A DNA stretch of 12,526 nt, taken from NCBI GenBank assembly GCA_023412435.1, contig JAEYNS010000366.1, positions 1-12,526 on the forward strand. The letters run 5' to 3'. A program made the translations under genes and the position numbers. Below the pieces are notes generated by a model, which ran no database searches, was not told the DNA's origin, and saw only the letters and a list, made by a program, of their open reading frames with translations. How positions within the stretch are numbered: the first letter of the stretch is position 1; the number at the start of each line of letters is the position of its first letter. Below are positions 1 to 9,862 of the stretch, piece by piece. This DNA comes from Actinomycetes bacterium. GTDB lineage: Bacteria; Actinomycetota; Actinomycetes; Propionibacteriales; Propionibacteriaceae.

Positions 1-656
1 TCCTGGTGCTGACCAACAACTCGATATTCACCGCCCGCGACCTCGCCGCCCGGCTGGCCCGTTCCGGCCTGCCGATTCCCGAGGAGAACATCTGGACCTC
101 GGCGATGGCCACGGCGGCCTTCCTGGAGCACCAACCGGGCAACAAGACCGCCTACGTGCTCGGGGAGGCGGGCCTGACCACCGCCCTGCACGAGGCCGGG
201 TTCGTGATGACCGATGTCGACCCCGACTTCGTGGTGCTCGGCGAGACCCGCAGCTACTCCTTCGAGGCGATCACCACCGCCTGCCGCCTGATCGTCGAGG
301 GGGCACGGTTCATCGTCACCAACCCCGACGCCACCGGTCCCAGCCGCGACGGTCTGCTGCCGGCGACCGGCGCGGTGGCGGCGATGATCACCACCGCCAC
401 CAACCGGACCCCCTACGTGGTGGGGAAGCCGAACCCGATGATGTTCCGTTCGGCGATGAACCGGATCGAGGCGCACTCGGAGACCACGGCGATGCTCGGA
501 GACCGGATGGACACCGACATCGTGGCCGGCATGGAGGCGGGACTGCTCACCGTGCTGGTCCTCACCGGTGTCACCACCGCCGCCGATGTGGAGACCTTCC
601 CGTTCCGCCCCGACCTGATGCTGGCCGGGGTCCACGACCTCGTGGAACTCATCTGA
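1..656 (+). CDS. NagD-like HAD-superfamily phosphatase, 5'-truncated by the window edge
   Basis: Partial gene; the first complete codon is at position 3 and the true start lies upstream, so the GTG at 6 should not be read as a start. What is visible begins in HAD motif II (LVLTNNS), followed by a C2-type cap region (about 190-400), motif III lysine in VVGKPNP (codon at 426), and motif IV GDRMDTDI with acidic residues from 501. The aspartate nucleophile motif (DxDG) must be in the missing N-terminus. This motif order fits the NagD/AraL/phosphoglycolate phosphatase group of cytoplasmic sugar-phosphate or glycerol-phosphate phosphatases; the substrate cannot be read from the sequence. The gene converges on the acetyltransferase gene with a 46-bp gap. 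In Mycobacterium tuberculosis a related phosphatase (Rv1692) lies close to tyrS, which is of interest because tyrS is at the other end of this window. Family assignment is firm, substrate is open. Confidence 0.88.
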   Translation, partial: LVLTNNSIFTARDLAARLARSGLPIPEENIWTSAMATAAFLEHQPGNKTAYVLGEAGLTTALHEAGFVMTDVDPDFVVLGETRSYSFEAITTACRLIVEGARFIVTNPDATGPSRDGLLPATGAVAAMITTATNRTPYVVGKPNPMMFRSAMNRIEAHSETTAMLGDRMDTDIVAGMEAGLLTVLVLTGVTTAADVETFPFRPDLMLAGVHDLVELI

Positions 657-702
657 TTCCGGGTCCGGGCGCCGGGTCGGGTGCTGTCCTGGGACCGGGC
701 GT

Positions 703-1608
703 TCAGCCCGTCGCCCTGAGGCTGCGGTGCCACCAGGTCGACCTGTGGAACGGGACGAAGCCAAGGTCGTAGTAGAAGGCCTGGTCGGAGCCCACGTACG
801 CGGTCCGTGCGCCCAGCCGGGCGGCCCGGGTGACGGCCTCCAGCACCGCGGCCCGGCCACAGCCGCGGCGCCGGTGCTCCGGCATGGTGCAGACCGGCTC
901 GATCAGCAGAAAGTCGGTCGAGGGGTCGTAGAAGATGCCGCAGTAGGAGGCGTACTCGCCGTCCGGCGCGATCACGAAGGTGTTCAGCTCGGGAAGGTGG
1001 GACGGCGCGCTGACGGTGCTGAGCCGCCACCGCATCGACTCCTCGTCCTCAGGCGCGGGGCCCTCGTGGTTGAAGCCCGCCCACAGGCAGCGGTTGAGCT
1101 TCGCCAGGTCGATCCCCTCGGCCTGGCTGGAGACCCGGTATCCGGGCGCCGGTTCGTAGGGGTGGGCGACGGTGAGGTCGAGGACGGCGGTCGCCTCACC
1201 CCACGGCTGGGGCGCGAACCCGCGGTCGGCGAGCAGCCGTGCCAGGTCGTCCTCCTCCTCACCCACGGGGATCCGGATCGACGAGCCGTTGTTGAGTTCG
1301 GCGACGGCGTGATCGACCAGTTCGGGCAGGATCGCCGCGCGATGCCGCGGATCCACCGCCAGGTAGGCGTCGCCGAGGTCGGACTCGTGGGTGGCCAGGC
1401 CCACCACCTCGCCGTCGGCCTCCCAGACCCCGATCCGGTCGACGTGTGCCCAGTCGAGATAGGGCAGGCAGAAGGCCCACTCCCACCTGCCCCAGCCGAA
1501 CTCGGGGGTCGCGTCGTTGATGCGCAGCAGGAACTGGCGGATCGCGCGGTGGTCGCCGTCGAAGCCGGTATGGCGGTAGCGACGGCGGGTGACGGTGGGC
1601 GCGGGCAT
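703..1608 (-). CDS. GNAT-family N-acetyltransferase with two GNAT-like halves
   Basis: Predicted 301-residue cytoplasmic acetyltransferase using acetyl-CoA; acceptor unknown. The C-terminal half carries a good acetyl-CoA-binding motif A near residues 239-260 ([15 protein letters not shown], i.e. R-R-G-x-G-R) followed by the YYDLGF element typical of GNAT proteins near residues 279-284. The N-terminal half (about 10-140) has the same general layout, but its equivalent of motif A ([13 protein letters not shown], near 85-97) lacks the glycines, so it is probably a degenerate second GNAT domain. The start was placed at ATG 1606-1608 because a near-perfect Shine-Dalgarno sequence (AAGGAGG, 1614-1620) stands at the right distance; a longer frame starting at 1680 would run into the argC operator. 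A possible -10 (TAGCGT, 1631-1636 on this strand) would give a leader of about 16 nt. It is transcribed away from argC; whether it acts on an arginine-related amine is unknown. Confidence 0.85.
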   Translation of the reverse strand: MPAPTVTRRRYRHTGFDGDHRAIRQFLLRINDATPEFGWGRWEWAFCLPYLDWAHVDRIGVWEADGEVVGLATHESDLGDAYLAVDPRHRAAILPELVDHAVAELNNGSSIRIPVGEEEDDLARLLADRGFAPQPWGEATAVLDLTVAHPYEPAPGYRVSSQAEGIDLAKLNRCLWAGFNHEGPAPEDEESMRWRLSTVSAPSHLPELNTFVIAPDGEYASYCGIFYDPSTDFLLIEPVCTMPEHRRRGCGRAAVLEAVTRAARLGARTAYVGSDQAFYYDLGFVPFHRSTWWHRSLRATG

Positions 1609-1613
1609 CGGAG

Positions 1614-1620
1614 CCTCCTT
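1614..1620 (-). promoter_or_regulatory. Strong ribosome binding site of the GNAT gene
   Basis: AAGGAGG read on the minus strand, 5 nt before the ATG at 1608. It decides the start: the longer in-frame ATG at 1680 has no comparable site. It is the best Shine-Dalgarno match in the window. Confidence 0.85.
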
Positions 1621-1667
1621 CGTCGCCCTCACGCTACGCCGCCACCACCGGCCCCGCTGGCGATCAG

Positions 1668-1705
1668 ATGGAATATCCATTCCAGCTGTGGCATAGTCAT
1701 TCCGT
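1668..1705 (+). promoter_or_regulatory. Tandem ARG boxes (ArgR operator) of the arg operon
   Basis: Box 1 (1668-1685) contains TGGAATATCCATTCCA (1669-1684), a dyad with perfect 6-bp arms around 4 bp. Box 2 (1688-1705) contains TGGCATAGTCATTCCG, an imperfect copy: GGCAT and ATTCC arms around 4 bp. The 5-4-5 arrangement matches the E. coli ARG box layout (TGAAT-N4-ATTCA), with GGAAT/ATTCC in place of TGAAT/ATTCA. The centres are 20 bp apart, so 18-bp boxes are separated by 2 bp, as expected for one ArgR hexamer gripping two boxes. The ArgR gene is in the same operon, so repression by arginine-bound ArgR with autoregulation is the natural reading. Seen: dyads and spacing. Inferred: binding. Confidence 0.8.
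1669..1704 (+). promoter_or_regulatory. Candidate leaderless promoter of the arg operon
   Basis: CATAGT (1692-1697) is a -10 candidate ending 6 nt before the GTG at 1704, so the predicted transcript would start at the first base of argC. A weak -35 candidate, TGGAAT (1669-1674), lies 17 bp upstream. No Shine-Dalgarno sequence precedes GTG 1704, which agrees with a leaderless mRNA. Both elements are inside the ARG boxes, so ArgR binding would block polymerase directly. The match to consensus is modest and the start site is inferred. Confidence 0.5.
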
Positions 1706-2759
1706 GACTTTCTCTGTGGCGGTGGCGGGAGCCACCGGTTACGCCGGCGGTGAGACGCTGCGGCTGTTGCTGAACCATCCCGACGCGCAGATCGACGCCC
1801 TCACCGCGAGGACCAGCGCCGGCGACCGACTGGGCGAGCACCACCCGCACCTGCTGCCGCTGGCCGACCGGGTGATCGCCGACACCTCGGCGCAGACCCT
1901 GGCCGGCCACGACGTGATCTGCCTCGCGCTCCCGCACGGCGCCTCCGGGGCGATCGCCGCCGAGCTGGAGGAGACCTCTCCCGGCTCGCTGCTGGTCGAC
2001 CTCGGCGCCGACCATCGGCTGGAGTCCGCGGCCGCCTGGGAGGCCTACTACGGCGGCGAGCACCCGGGGACGTGGACCTACGGCATGCCGGAACTGCTGC
2101 TCGCCGCGCAGGGACGCCAGCGTGGCCTGGTCGCCGGCGCCACGCGGATAGCGGTCCCGGGCTGCAATGTCACCGCGGTCACGTTCGCGCTGGCGCCGGG
2201 CATCGCGGCCGGGGTGATCGAGCCGACCGACCTGGTCGCCGTGCTCGCCAACGGGGTGAGCGGAGCCGGCAAGGCCGCCAAACAGCATCTGCTCGCGTCC
2301 GAGATCCTCGGCGCCGCCAGCCCCTACGCGGTTGGAGGAGTGCACCGCCATATCCCCGAGATCGAGCAGAACCTGAGCAAGGCGGGCGCGGCGCAGGTGA
2401 GGATCAGCTTCACCCCCACCCTGGTGCCGATGGCCCGCGGGATCCTCGCCACCTGCACCGCCCGGCTGGTCGAGGGAACCGACCCTGCCGCCGTCCGGGC
2501 AGCGTGGGAGGAGGCCTACGCCGACGAGCCGTTCGTCCACCTGCTGCCGCGGGGCCAGTGGCCCACCACCGCTGCCACCCTCGGCGCCAACACGGCGCTC
2601 GTCCAGATCACCATCGACGAGCGGGCCGGCCGGGTGGTGGCGATCTGCGCCCTCGACAACCTGGTCAAGGGGACGGCGGGGGCGGCCGTCCAGTCGATCA
2701 ACCTCGCCCTCGGGCTGCCGGAGACCACCGGCCTGACGAACGTGGGGGTGGCGCCGTGA
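1704..2759 (+). CDS. argC: N-acetyl-gamma-glutamyl-phosphate reductase
   Basis: Third step of arginine synthesis: NADPH-dependent reduction of N-acetylglutamyl phosphate (made by ArgB) to the semialdehyde used by ArgD. The 351-residue product has the family's usual length. It opens with a Rossmann-type glycine motif ([10 protein letters not shown], residues 8-17) and has the catalytic cysteine at Cys154 in VPGCNVTAV; a histidine pair in GVHRHIPEI (His214, His216) is placed like the family's catalytic histidine. The residue after the cysteine is Asn, where Tyr or Phe is commoner. The start was set at GTG 1704, which gives the conserved opening [19 protein letters not shown] 1668 would add a 12-residue tail encoded by the operator itself. 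It is the first gene of the operon, and its stop overlaps the argJ start by 4 nt (GTGA). Confidence 0.96.
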   Translation: MTFSVAVAGATGYAGGETLRLLLNHPDAQIDALTARTSAGDRLGEHHPHLLPLADRVIADTSAQTLAGHDVICLALPHGASGAIAAELEETSPGSLLVDLGADHRLESAAAWEAYYGGEHPGTWTYGMPELLLAAQGRQRGLVAGATRIAVPGCNVTAVTFALAPGIAAGVIEPTDLVAVLANGVSGAGKAAKQHLLASEILGAASPYAVGGVHRHIPEIEQNLSKAGAAQVRISFTPTLVPMARGILATCTARLVEGTDPAAVRAAWEEAYADEPFVHLLPRGQWPTTAATLGANTALVQITIDERAGRVVAICALDNLVKGTAGAAVQSINLALGLPETTGLTNVGVAP

Positions 2760-3910
2760 GCGTGACAGCAGCCAAGGGATTCCTCGCCGCCGGGGTGACG
2801 GCGGGGCTGAAGGCCTCGGGCAAGCCCGACCTGGCGCTCGTGGTCAACGAGGGCCCGGACGCGCACGCCGCCGCGGTCTTCACCACGAACCGGTTCCAGG
2901 CCGCCCCCGTGCTGTGGAGCCGCCAGGCGCTCGCCACGCCCCGGCTGGCGGCGGTGGTCCTGAACTCCGGTGGTGCCAACGCCTGCACCGGTGCCGCGGG
3001 GTTCGCCGACGCCCGCCAGATGGCGGAGTGGACGGCGGCAGAGGTGGGCTGCGAGGCCTCCGATGTCGCGGTCTGCTCGACCGGGCTGATCGGCGTCCGG
3101 CTGCCGATGGACAAGGTGCTCGACGGCGTCCAGCTGGCAGCCCAGGATCTTTCCCACGCCGGCGGCCCGTCCGCGGCCGAGGCGATCCTCACCACCGACA
3201 CGGTGGCCAAGGAGGCGATCCACACCTCGCCGTCGGGTTGGACGATCGGCGGCATGGCCAAGGGCGCGGGCATGCTCGCACCGGCCCTGGCGACCATGCT
3301 GGTTGTGATCACCACCGACGCGGTCGTCGATCCCGCCGCCCTCGACGAAGCGTTGCGCACCGCTACCTCCTTCACCTTCGACAGGACCGACTCCGACGGC
3401 TGCATGTCGACCAACGACACCGTCGTGATCCTGGCCAGCGGTGCCTCGGGGATGGTCGCGGACCCGTCGGAGTTCAGCGAGGCGCTGACCGGGGTGTGCG
3501 CCTCGCTGGCCCGCCAGCTGCTGGCCGACGCGGAGGGCTCGGCGCACGACATCGAGGTCAGGGTGACCGGCGCCGCCACCGAAGCCGACGCCCTCGAGGT
3601 GGCCAGGGCGATCGCGCGGAGCAACCTGTTCAAGTGCGCGATCTTCGGCAACGACCCGAACTGGGGACGGGTGCTCGCCGCTGCCGGCACCACGTCAGCC
3701 ACCTTCGAGCCCGACCAGGTCGACGTGTCCTTCAACGGCGTGGGTGTCTTCCTGGCCGGACAACTCGGCGCCGACCGGTCCGGGGTGAGCCTTGCCGGCC
3801 GCGAGGTGGTGGTCGAGCTCAACCTGCACGCGGGGCCCGAGTCGGCCGCCATCTGGACCAACGACCTGACCTACGACTACGTCAAAGAGAACGCGGAGTA
3901 CTCCACATGA
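2756..3910 (+). CDS. argJ: Glutamate N-acetyltransferase / ornithine acetyltransferase
   Basis: Transfers acetyl from N-acetylornithine to glutamate, releasing ornithine and closing the acetyl cycle; some members also make N-acetylglutamate from acetyl-CoA. The product has 384 residues. The family's self-cleavage site is clear: [16 protein letters not shown], with cleavage predicted between Ala179 and Thr180 so that Thr180 becomes the N-terminal nucleophile of the beta chain. TTDTVAKEA upstream and the C-terminal end [15 protein letters not shown] are also typical. The start is GTG 2756, overlapping the argC stop by 4 nt, with a G-rich stretch (GGGGGTGG) just upstream; translation is probably coupled to argC. 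Whether it is mono- or bifunctional cannot be decided from the sequence. No separate N-acetylglutamate synthase of the classical type is recognisable in this window. Confidence 0.96.
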   Translation: MSVTAAKGFLAAGVTAGLKASGKPDLALVVNEGPDAHAAAVFTTNRFQAAPVLWSRQALATPRLAAVVLNSGGANACTGAAGFADARQMAEWTAAEVGCEASDVAVCSTGLIGVRLPMDKVLDGVQLAAQDLSHAGGPSAAEAILTTDTVAKEAIHTSPSGWTIGGMAKGAGMLAPALATMLVVITTDAVVDPAALDEALRTATSFTFDRTDSDGCMSTNDTVVILASGASGMVADPSEFSEALTGVCASLARQLLADAEGSAHDIEVRVTGAATEADALEVARAIARSNLFKCAIFGNDPNWGRVLAAAGTTSATFEPDQVDVSFNGVGVFLAGQLGADRSGVSLAGREVVVELNLHAGPESAAIWTNDLTYDYVKENAEYST

Positions 3911-4796
3911 GCTCGGATGCGCTCACCAAGGCCTCGATCCTGATCGAGGCACTGCCCTGGCTGGAGCAGTACGTCGGCACCACGATGGTGATCAAGTACG
4001 GCGGCAACGCGATGGTGGACGACCGCCTCAAGGCCGCCTTCGCCCAGGACATCGTGTTCCTCCACACGGTGGGCGTGCGTCCGGTGGTGGTGCACGGCGG
4101 CGGTCCGCAGATCTCGGCGATGCTCTCCCGGCTCGGCATCTCCAGCGAGTTCAGGGGCGGGCTGCGGGTGACCACCCCGGAGGCGATGGACGTCGTCCGG
4201 ATGGTGCTGATGGGGCAGGTCAACCGCGAGCTGGTCGGTCTGCTGAACGCGCACGGGCCGCTGGCGGTCGGGCTGTCCGGGGAGGACGCCGGCCTGCTGA
4301 CCGCGGTCCGCAAGGGGATCACGCTCGACGGCGAGGAGGTCGACCTCGGCCTGGTGGGTGAGGTCACCGAGGTCCGTCCCGAAGCGGTGCTCGACCTGAT
4401 CAACGCCGGCAGGATCCCGGTCGTCGCCACCGTCGCGCCCGACGAGGACGGCCAGGTGCACAACGTCAACGCCGACACCGCCGCAGGCGCCCTCGCCGCC
4501 GCTTTGGGGGCGGAGCGGCTGGTCGTGCTGACCGATGTGGAAGGGCTGTACGCCGACTGGCCCAACAGCACCGAGATCATCCGGCAGATCAGCGTGCCCG
4601 ACCTCGAGCAGCTGCTGCCGACGCTCGCGTCCGGGATGATCCCGAAGATGGAGGCCTGCCTCGAGGCCGTCAAGGCGGGCGTGCCGAAGGCCACGGTGAT
4701 CGACGGCCGGGTGCCGCACGCCCTGCTGCTGGAGGTCTTCACCGACGAGGGCAACGGCACCATGGTGCACGGCGCCCCCGCCGAGGTCCCGGCTCC

Positions 4797-4800
<4 letters not shown>
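3907..4800 (+). CDS. argB: N-acetylglutamate kinase, probably arginine-inhibited
   Basis: Phosphorylates N-acetylglutamate with ATP, the usual flux-controlling step in organisms that recycle acetyl groups through ArgJ. The 297-residue protein has the amino-acid-kinase glycine-rich elements VIKYGGNAM (about 33-41) and VVHGGGPQI (about 60-68), the NVNADTAAG segment and the [10 protein letters not shown] segment. Two features are those of arginine-sensitive, hexameric members: an N-terminal helix of about 25 residues before the first strand, and the C-terminal block with His271, Glu276 and [10 protein letters not shown] (278-287). Feedback inhibition by arginine is therefore likely (inferred from family knowledge). 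ATG 3907 overlaps the argJ stop by 4 nt (ATGA), with GCGGAG (3893-3898) as the ribosome binding site. The stop overlaps argD by 4 nt. Confidence 0.96.
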
Positions 4801-7899
<3,099 letters not shown>

Positions 7900-7910
<11 letters not shown>

Positions 7911-8553
7911 AGACCAGGCCGTGCTCGTAGGCGGCGATCACCAGTTGCGCCCTGTCCCTGGCCGCCAGCTTCGTCAGCAACCGGCTGACGTGGGTCTTCG
8001 CGGTGGCATAGCTGATCTGGTAGCGGTCGGCGATCTCGGCGTTCGACAGGCCCGCCGCAACCGCCCGCAGCACCTCGACCTCGCGCTCGGTAAGGCCGTC
8101 GAGGTCGGACGCGGGCCGCGCCGGGACCGTCCGACGGAACTCCTCGACGAGCCGCTGCGTGGCACGCGGACCGAGCAGCGCGTCGCCGGCGGCCACCACC
8201 CGGATGGCATCGAGCAGGCGGTCAGGTTCGGTGTCCTTGGGCAGGAAGCCGCTGGCACCCGCGCGCAGCGCGGCGAAGACATTCTCGTCATGGTCGAACG
8301 TGGTCAGCACGAGCACCCTGGTCGCGGAGGTCTCGGGATCGGCGGCCAGCCGGCGAGTCGCCTCAATGCCGTCGATTCCCGGCATCCGGATGTCCATCAG
8401 CACCACATCGGGACGGTGGCGCCGCACCTGCGCCAGCGCCGCCAGGCCGTCGGCGGCCTGGCCCACCACCTCGAAGCCCGGTTCGTGGCGCAGCAACACC
8501 CCGAGTCCGCTGCGCACCAGCGCCTCGTCGTCGGCGATCACGACCCTGATCAC
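7900..8553 (-). CDS. NarL/LuxR-type response regulator
   Basis: DNA-binding output protein of a two-component system, 217 residues. The receiver domain (about 1-120) has the acidic pair Asp8-Asp9, phospho-acceptor Asp54 in VVLMDIRMPG, Thr84 and Lys106 in GFLPKDT. The C-terminal LuxR-type helix-turn-helix (about 152-213) reads LTEREVEVLRAVAAGLSNAEIA then ATAKTHVSRLLTKL. GTG 8551-8553 overlaps the stop of the kinase gene by 4 nt (GTGA), so the pair is one transcript, kinase first, with coupled translation. All residues needed for phosphorylation are present. The regulon is unknown; targets could include the pair's own promoter and the divergent hydrolase gene, whose shared upstream region contains a dyad (9783-9802). 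Function as a regulator is firm; the signal and targets are open. Confidence 0.94.
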
Positions 8554-9698
8554 TGGTCCTCCGTCCGTCGGGGCAGCACTGCCACCACCCGGTAGCCGCC
8601 GTCAGGCGCCGCGCCGGTCTCGAGCCTGCCACCCCAGGTCGCCACCCGCTCGCGCATCCCGGCCTGGCCGTTGCCGTGGGTGGCGTCGACGGCGGGTCCT
8701 CGTCCATGGTCGCCGACGGTGAGCTCCAGATCGTCGGGGGTGTACCGGATCCGCACCTCGGCGGTGTCGGTGCCCGCGTGCCGCACCACATTGGTCAGCG
8801 ACTCCTGCAGCACGCGGTAGGCGGTCAGGTCGAGTGCCGGCGACAGCGGCCACGGCTCGCCGGCGGTCTCCACGGAAACCGTCAGCCCGGCCGCACCCAT
8901 GTCGGCGACCAGGCCGGGGAGGTCGGCCAGCCCCGGCAGCGGCCGGTCGGACCCGGTCTCGTCGCGCATTCCTGCGACCAGCCTTCGCACCTCCTGCAGC
9001 GACTCGCGGCTGCGCTCGGCGATCGCCGCGAGCGCGCTGCGCGCTTCGTCCGGTTCGGTGGCGGCCACGCGTTCCCCGACCGAGGCCTGCAGCGCGATCA
9101 CCGCGAGCGAGTGGCCGACGACATCGTGCAGCTCGCGGGCGATCCGCAGACGCTCCTCGGTGAGTGCGGTCCGCGCCTGCTCGGCCTGCACCCGCTCGGC
9201 GAGCGCGGCACGGTCGGCCACCACCCGGGCGGCGGCCCGCCCCGTCCGGGTGGCCCGTCCCACGGCGAAGGCACCGGCGAACAGCGCGAGGTTGGTGGCA
9301 GCCTCGCCCGGGGTCAGCTGGCCGGGGAAGGCGACTGCGACGACCGCGAGCACCGCGGCACAGAAGGCGCCGGCCAGTGCGGTCGTCCGGAGCTGGTGCC
9401 TGGCCGCCACCGTGTAGGCCGCGAGGAAGAGGCCGGAGCCGATCACCGCGGTGCCGTGGCCTGCCATCAGGAGCGCCAGTACCCCTGCCGCTGCGACGAC
9501 CAGCACCAGCACCGGCGCGGCCCTGCGCCAGGCATAGGGTGCCGCGCCGGCGACCAGCAGGAGGGCGTGGTCGAGCGTCAGCCCGGGACCGAGCCAGGCA
9601 GCGGCGAGCGAGGCCGCGAGCAGCCCGCCCGCCAGGGCGAGGTCGAGCGCCCAGGGCCGCGCCGCGTCGAAGGCCTGCAGCGATCGCCAGGTGGTCAC
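8550..9698 (-). CDS. Membrane sensor histidine kinase, HisKA_3/NarL-partner type
   Basis: 382-residue sensor kinase that should phosphorylate the adjacent regulator. The N-terminal 150 residues hold about five or six hydrophobic segments (for example near 16-36, 61-80, 106-124, 132-148) with almost no extracytoplasmic loop, so it probably senses something within or at the membrane. A helical linker leads to the dimerisation/phosphoacceptor motif RIARELHDVVGHSLAV with His191. The ATPase domain has the N box ESLTNVVRHAG (from 299), G1 DHGRG (330-334) and G2 GNGQAGM (about 342-348). This layout is that of the large actinobacterial DesK-like group. Start GTG 9698 was chosen because no Shine-Dalgarno sequence precedes it, while a well-placed -10 element ends 6 nt upstream, which fits a leaderless transcript. 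It is divergent from the hydrolase gene. Confidence 0.92.
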   Translation of the reverse strand: MTTWRSLQAFDAARPWALDLALAGGLLAASLAAAWLGPGLTLDHALLLVAGAAPYAWRRAAPVLVLVVAAAGVLALLMAGHGTAVIGSGLFLAAYTVAARHQLRTTALAGAFCAAVLAVVAVAFPGQLTPGEAATNLALFAGAFAVGRATRTGRAAARVVADRAALAERVQAEQARTALTEERLRIARELHDVVGHSLAVIALQASVGERVAATEPDEARSALAAIAERSRESLQEVRRLVAGMRDETGSDRPLPGLADLPGLVADMGAAGLTVSVETAGEPWPLSPALDLTAYRVLQESLTNVVRHAGTDTAEVRIRYTPDDLELTVGDHGRGPAVDATHGNGQAGMRERVATWGGRLETGAAPDGGYRVVAVLPRRTEDQ

Positions 9699-9733
9699 GT
9701 CCGCAAGCTATCGAGCCGCTGACCTGCCCACAA
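9698..9733 (-). promoter_or_regulatory. Candidate leaderless promoter of the two-component operon
   Basis: Read on the minus strand: TTGTGG (9728-9733), 17 bp, TAGCTT (9705-9710), 6 nt, then the GTG start at 9698. The -10 fits the actinobacterial TANNNT pattern and the -35 keeps the TTG of the consensus. The predicted start site is the first base of the start codon. No ribosome binding site is present, in agreement with this. Confidence 0.55.
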
Positions 9734-9782
9734 CGTGCCCGAGGGTGATGCCGGGCTCCGTCCCGGGATGTACGCGGGGCCA

Positions 9783-9802
9783 TCGTTGCGGCCGCAGAAC
9801 GA
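9783..9802. repeat. Imperfect dyad in the kinase/hydrolase intergenic region
   Basis: TCGTT (9783-9787) and AACGA (9798-9802) flank GCGGCCGC, giving a 20-bp near-symmetric element; TGCGGCCGCA (9787-9796) inside it is a perfect palindrome. Part of it recurs downstream: TGCGGCCG at 9818-9825 and a second AGAAC at 9808-9812 (first at 9796-9800). It lies between divergent start codons and could be a binding site for the regulator. In DNA this GC-rich, short palindromes arise easily, so support is limited. The rest of the 9699-9862 gap shows no clear promoter for the hydrolase gene. Confidence 0.3.
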
Positions 9803-9862
9803 CGGCAAGAACCACGCTGCGGCCGGACGCGGGCGCGGGGTCCCGGCACCGAGGCTGGTGCC

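Noticed and set aside
1609..1680. ATG at 1680 (minus) as the start of the GNAT gene.
   Set aside because: The internal ATG at 1608 has AAGGAGG at ideal distance, and the extra 24 residues would extend into the arg operator.
1668..1703. ATG 1668 as the start of argC, giving 12 extra residues.
   Set aside because: The extra residues are encoded by the ARG-box dyads and do not resemble ArgC N-termini; GTG 1704 gives the conserved opening and sits correctly behind the -10 candidate.
3895..3904. Perfect palindrome GGAGTACTCC over the argB ribosome binding site, considered as a control hairpin.
   Set aside because: With no loop it can form only three base pairs around four bases, too weak to hide the site.
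9751..9766. CCGGG/CCCGG inverted repeat in the kinase/hydrolase gap.
   Set aside because: Five GC pairs are common by chance at this base composition, and it is not near a stop or start.
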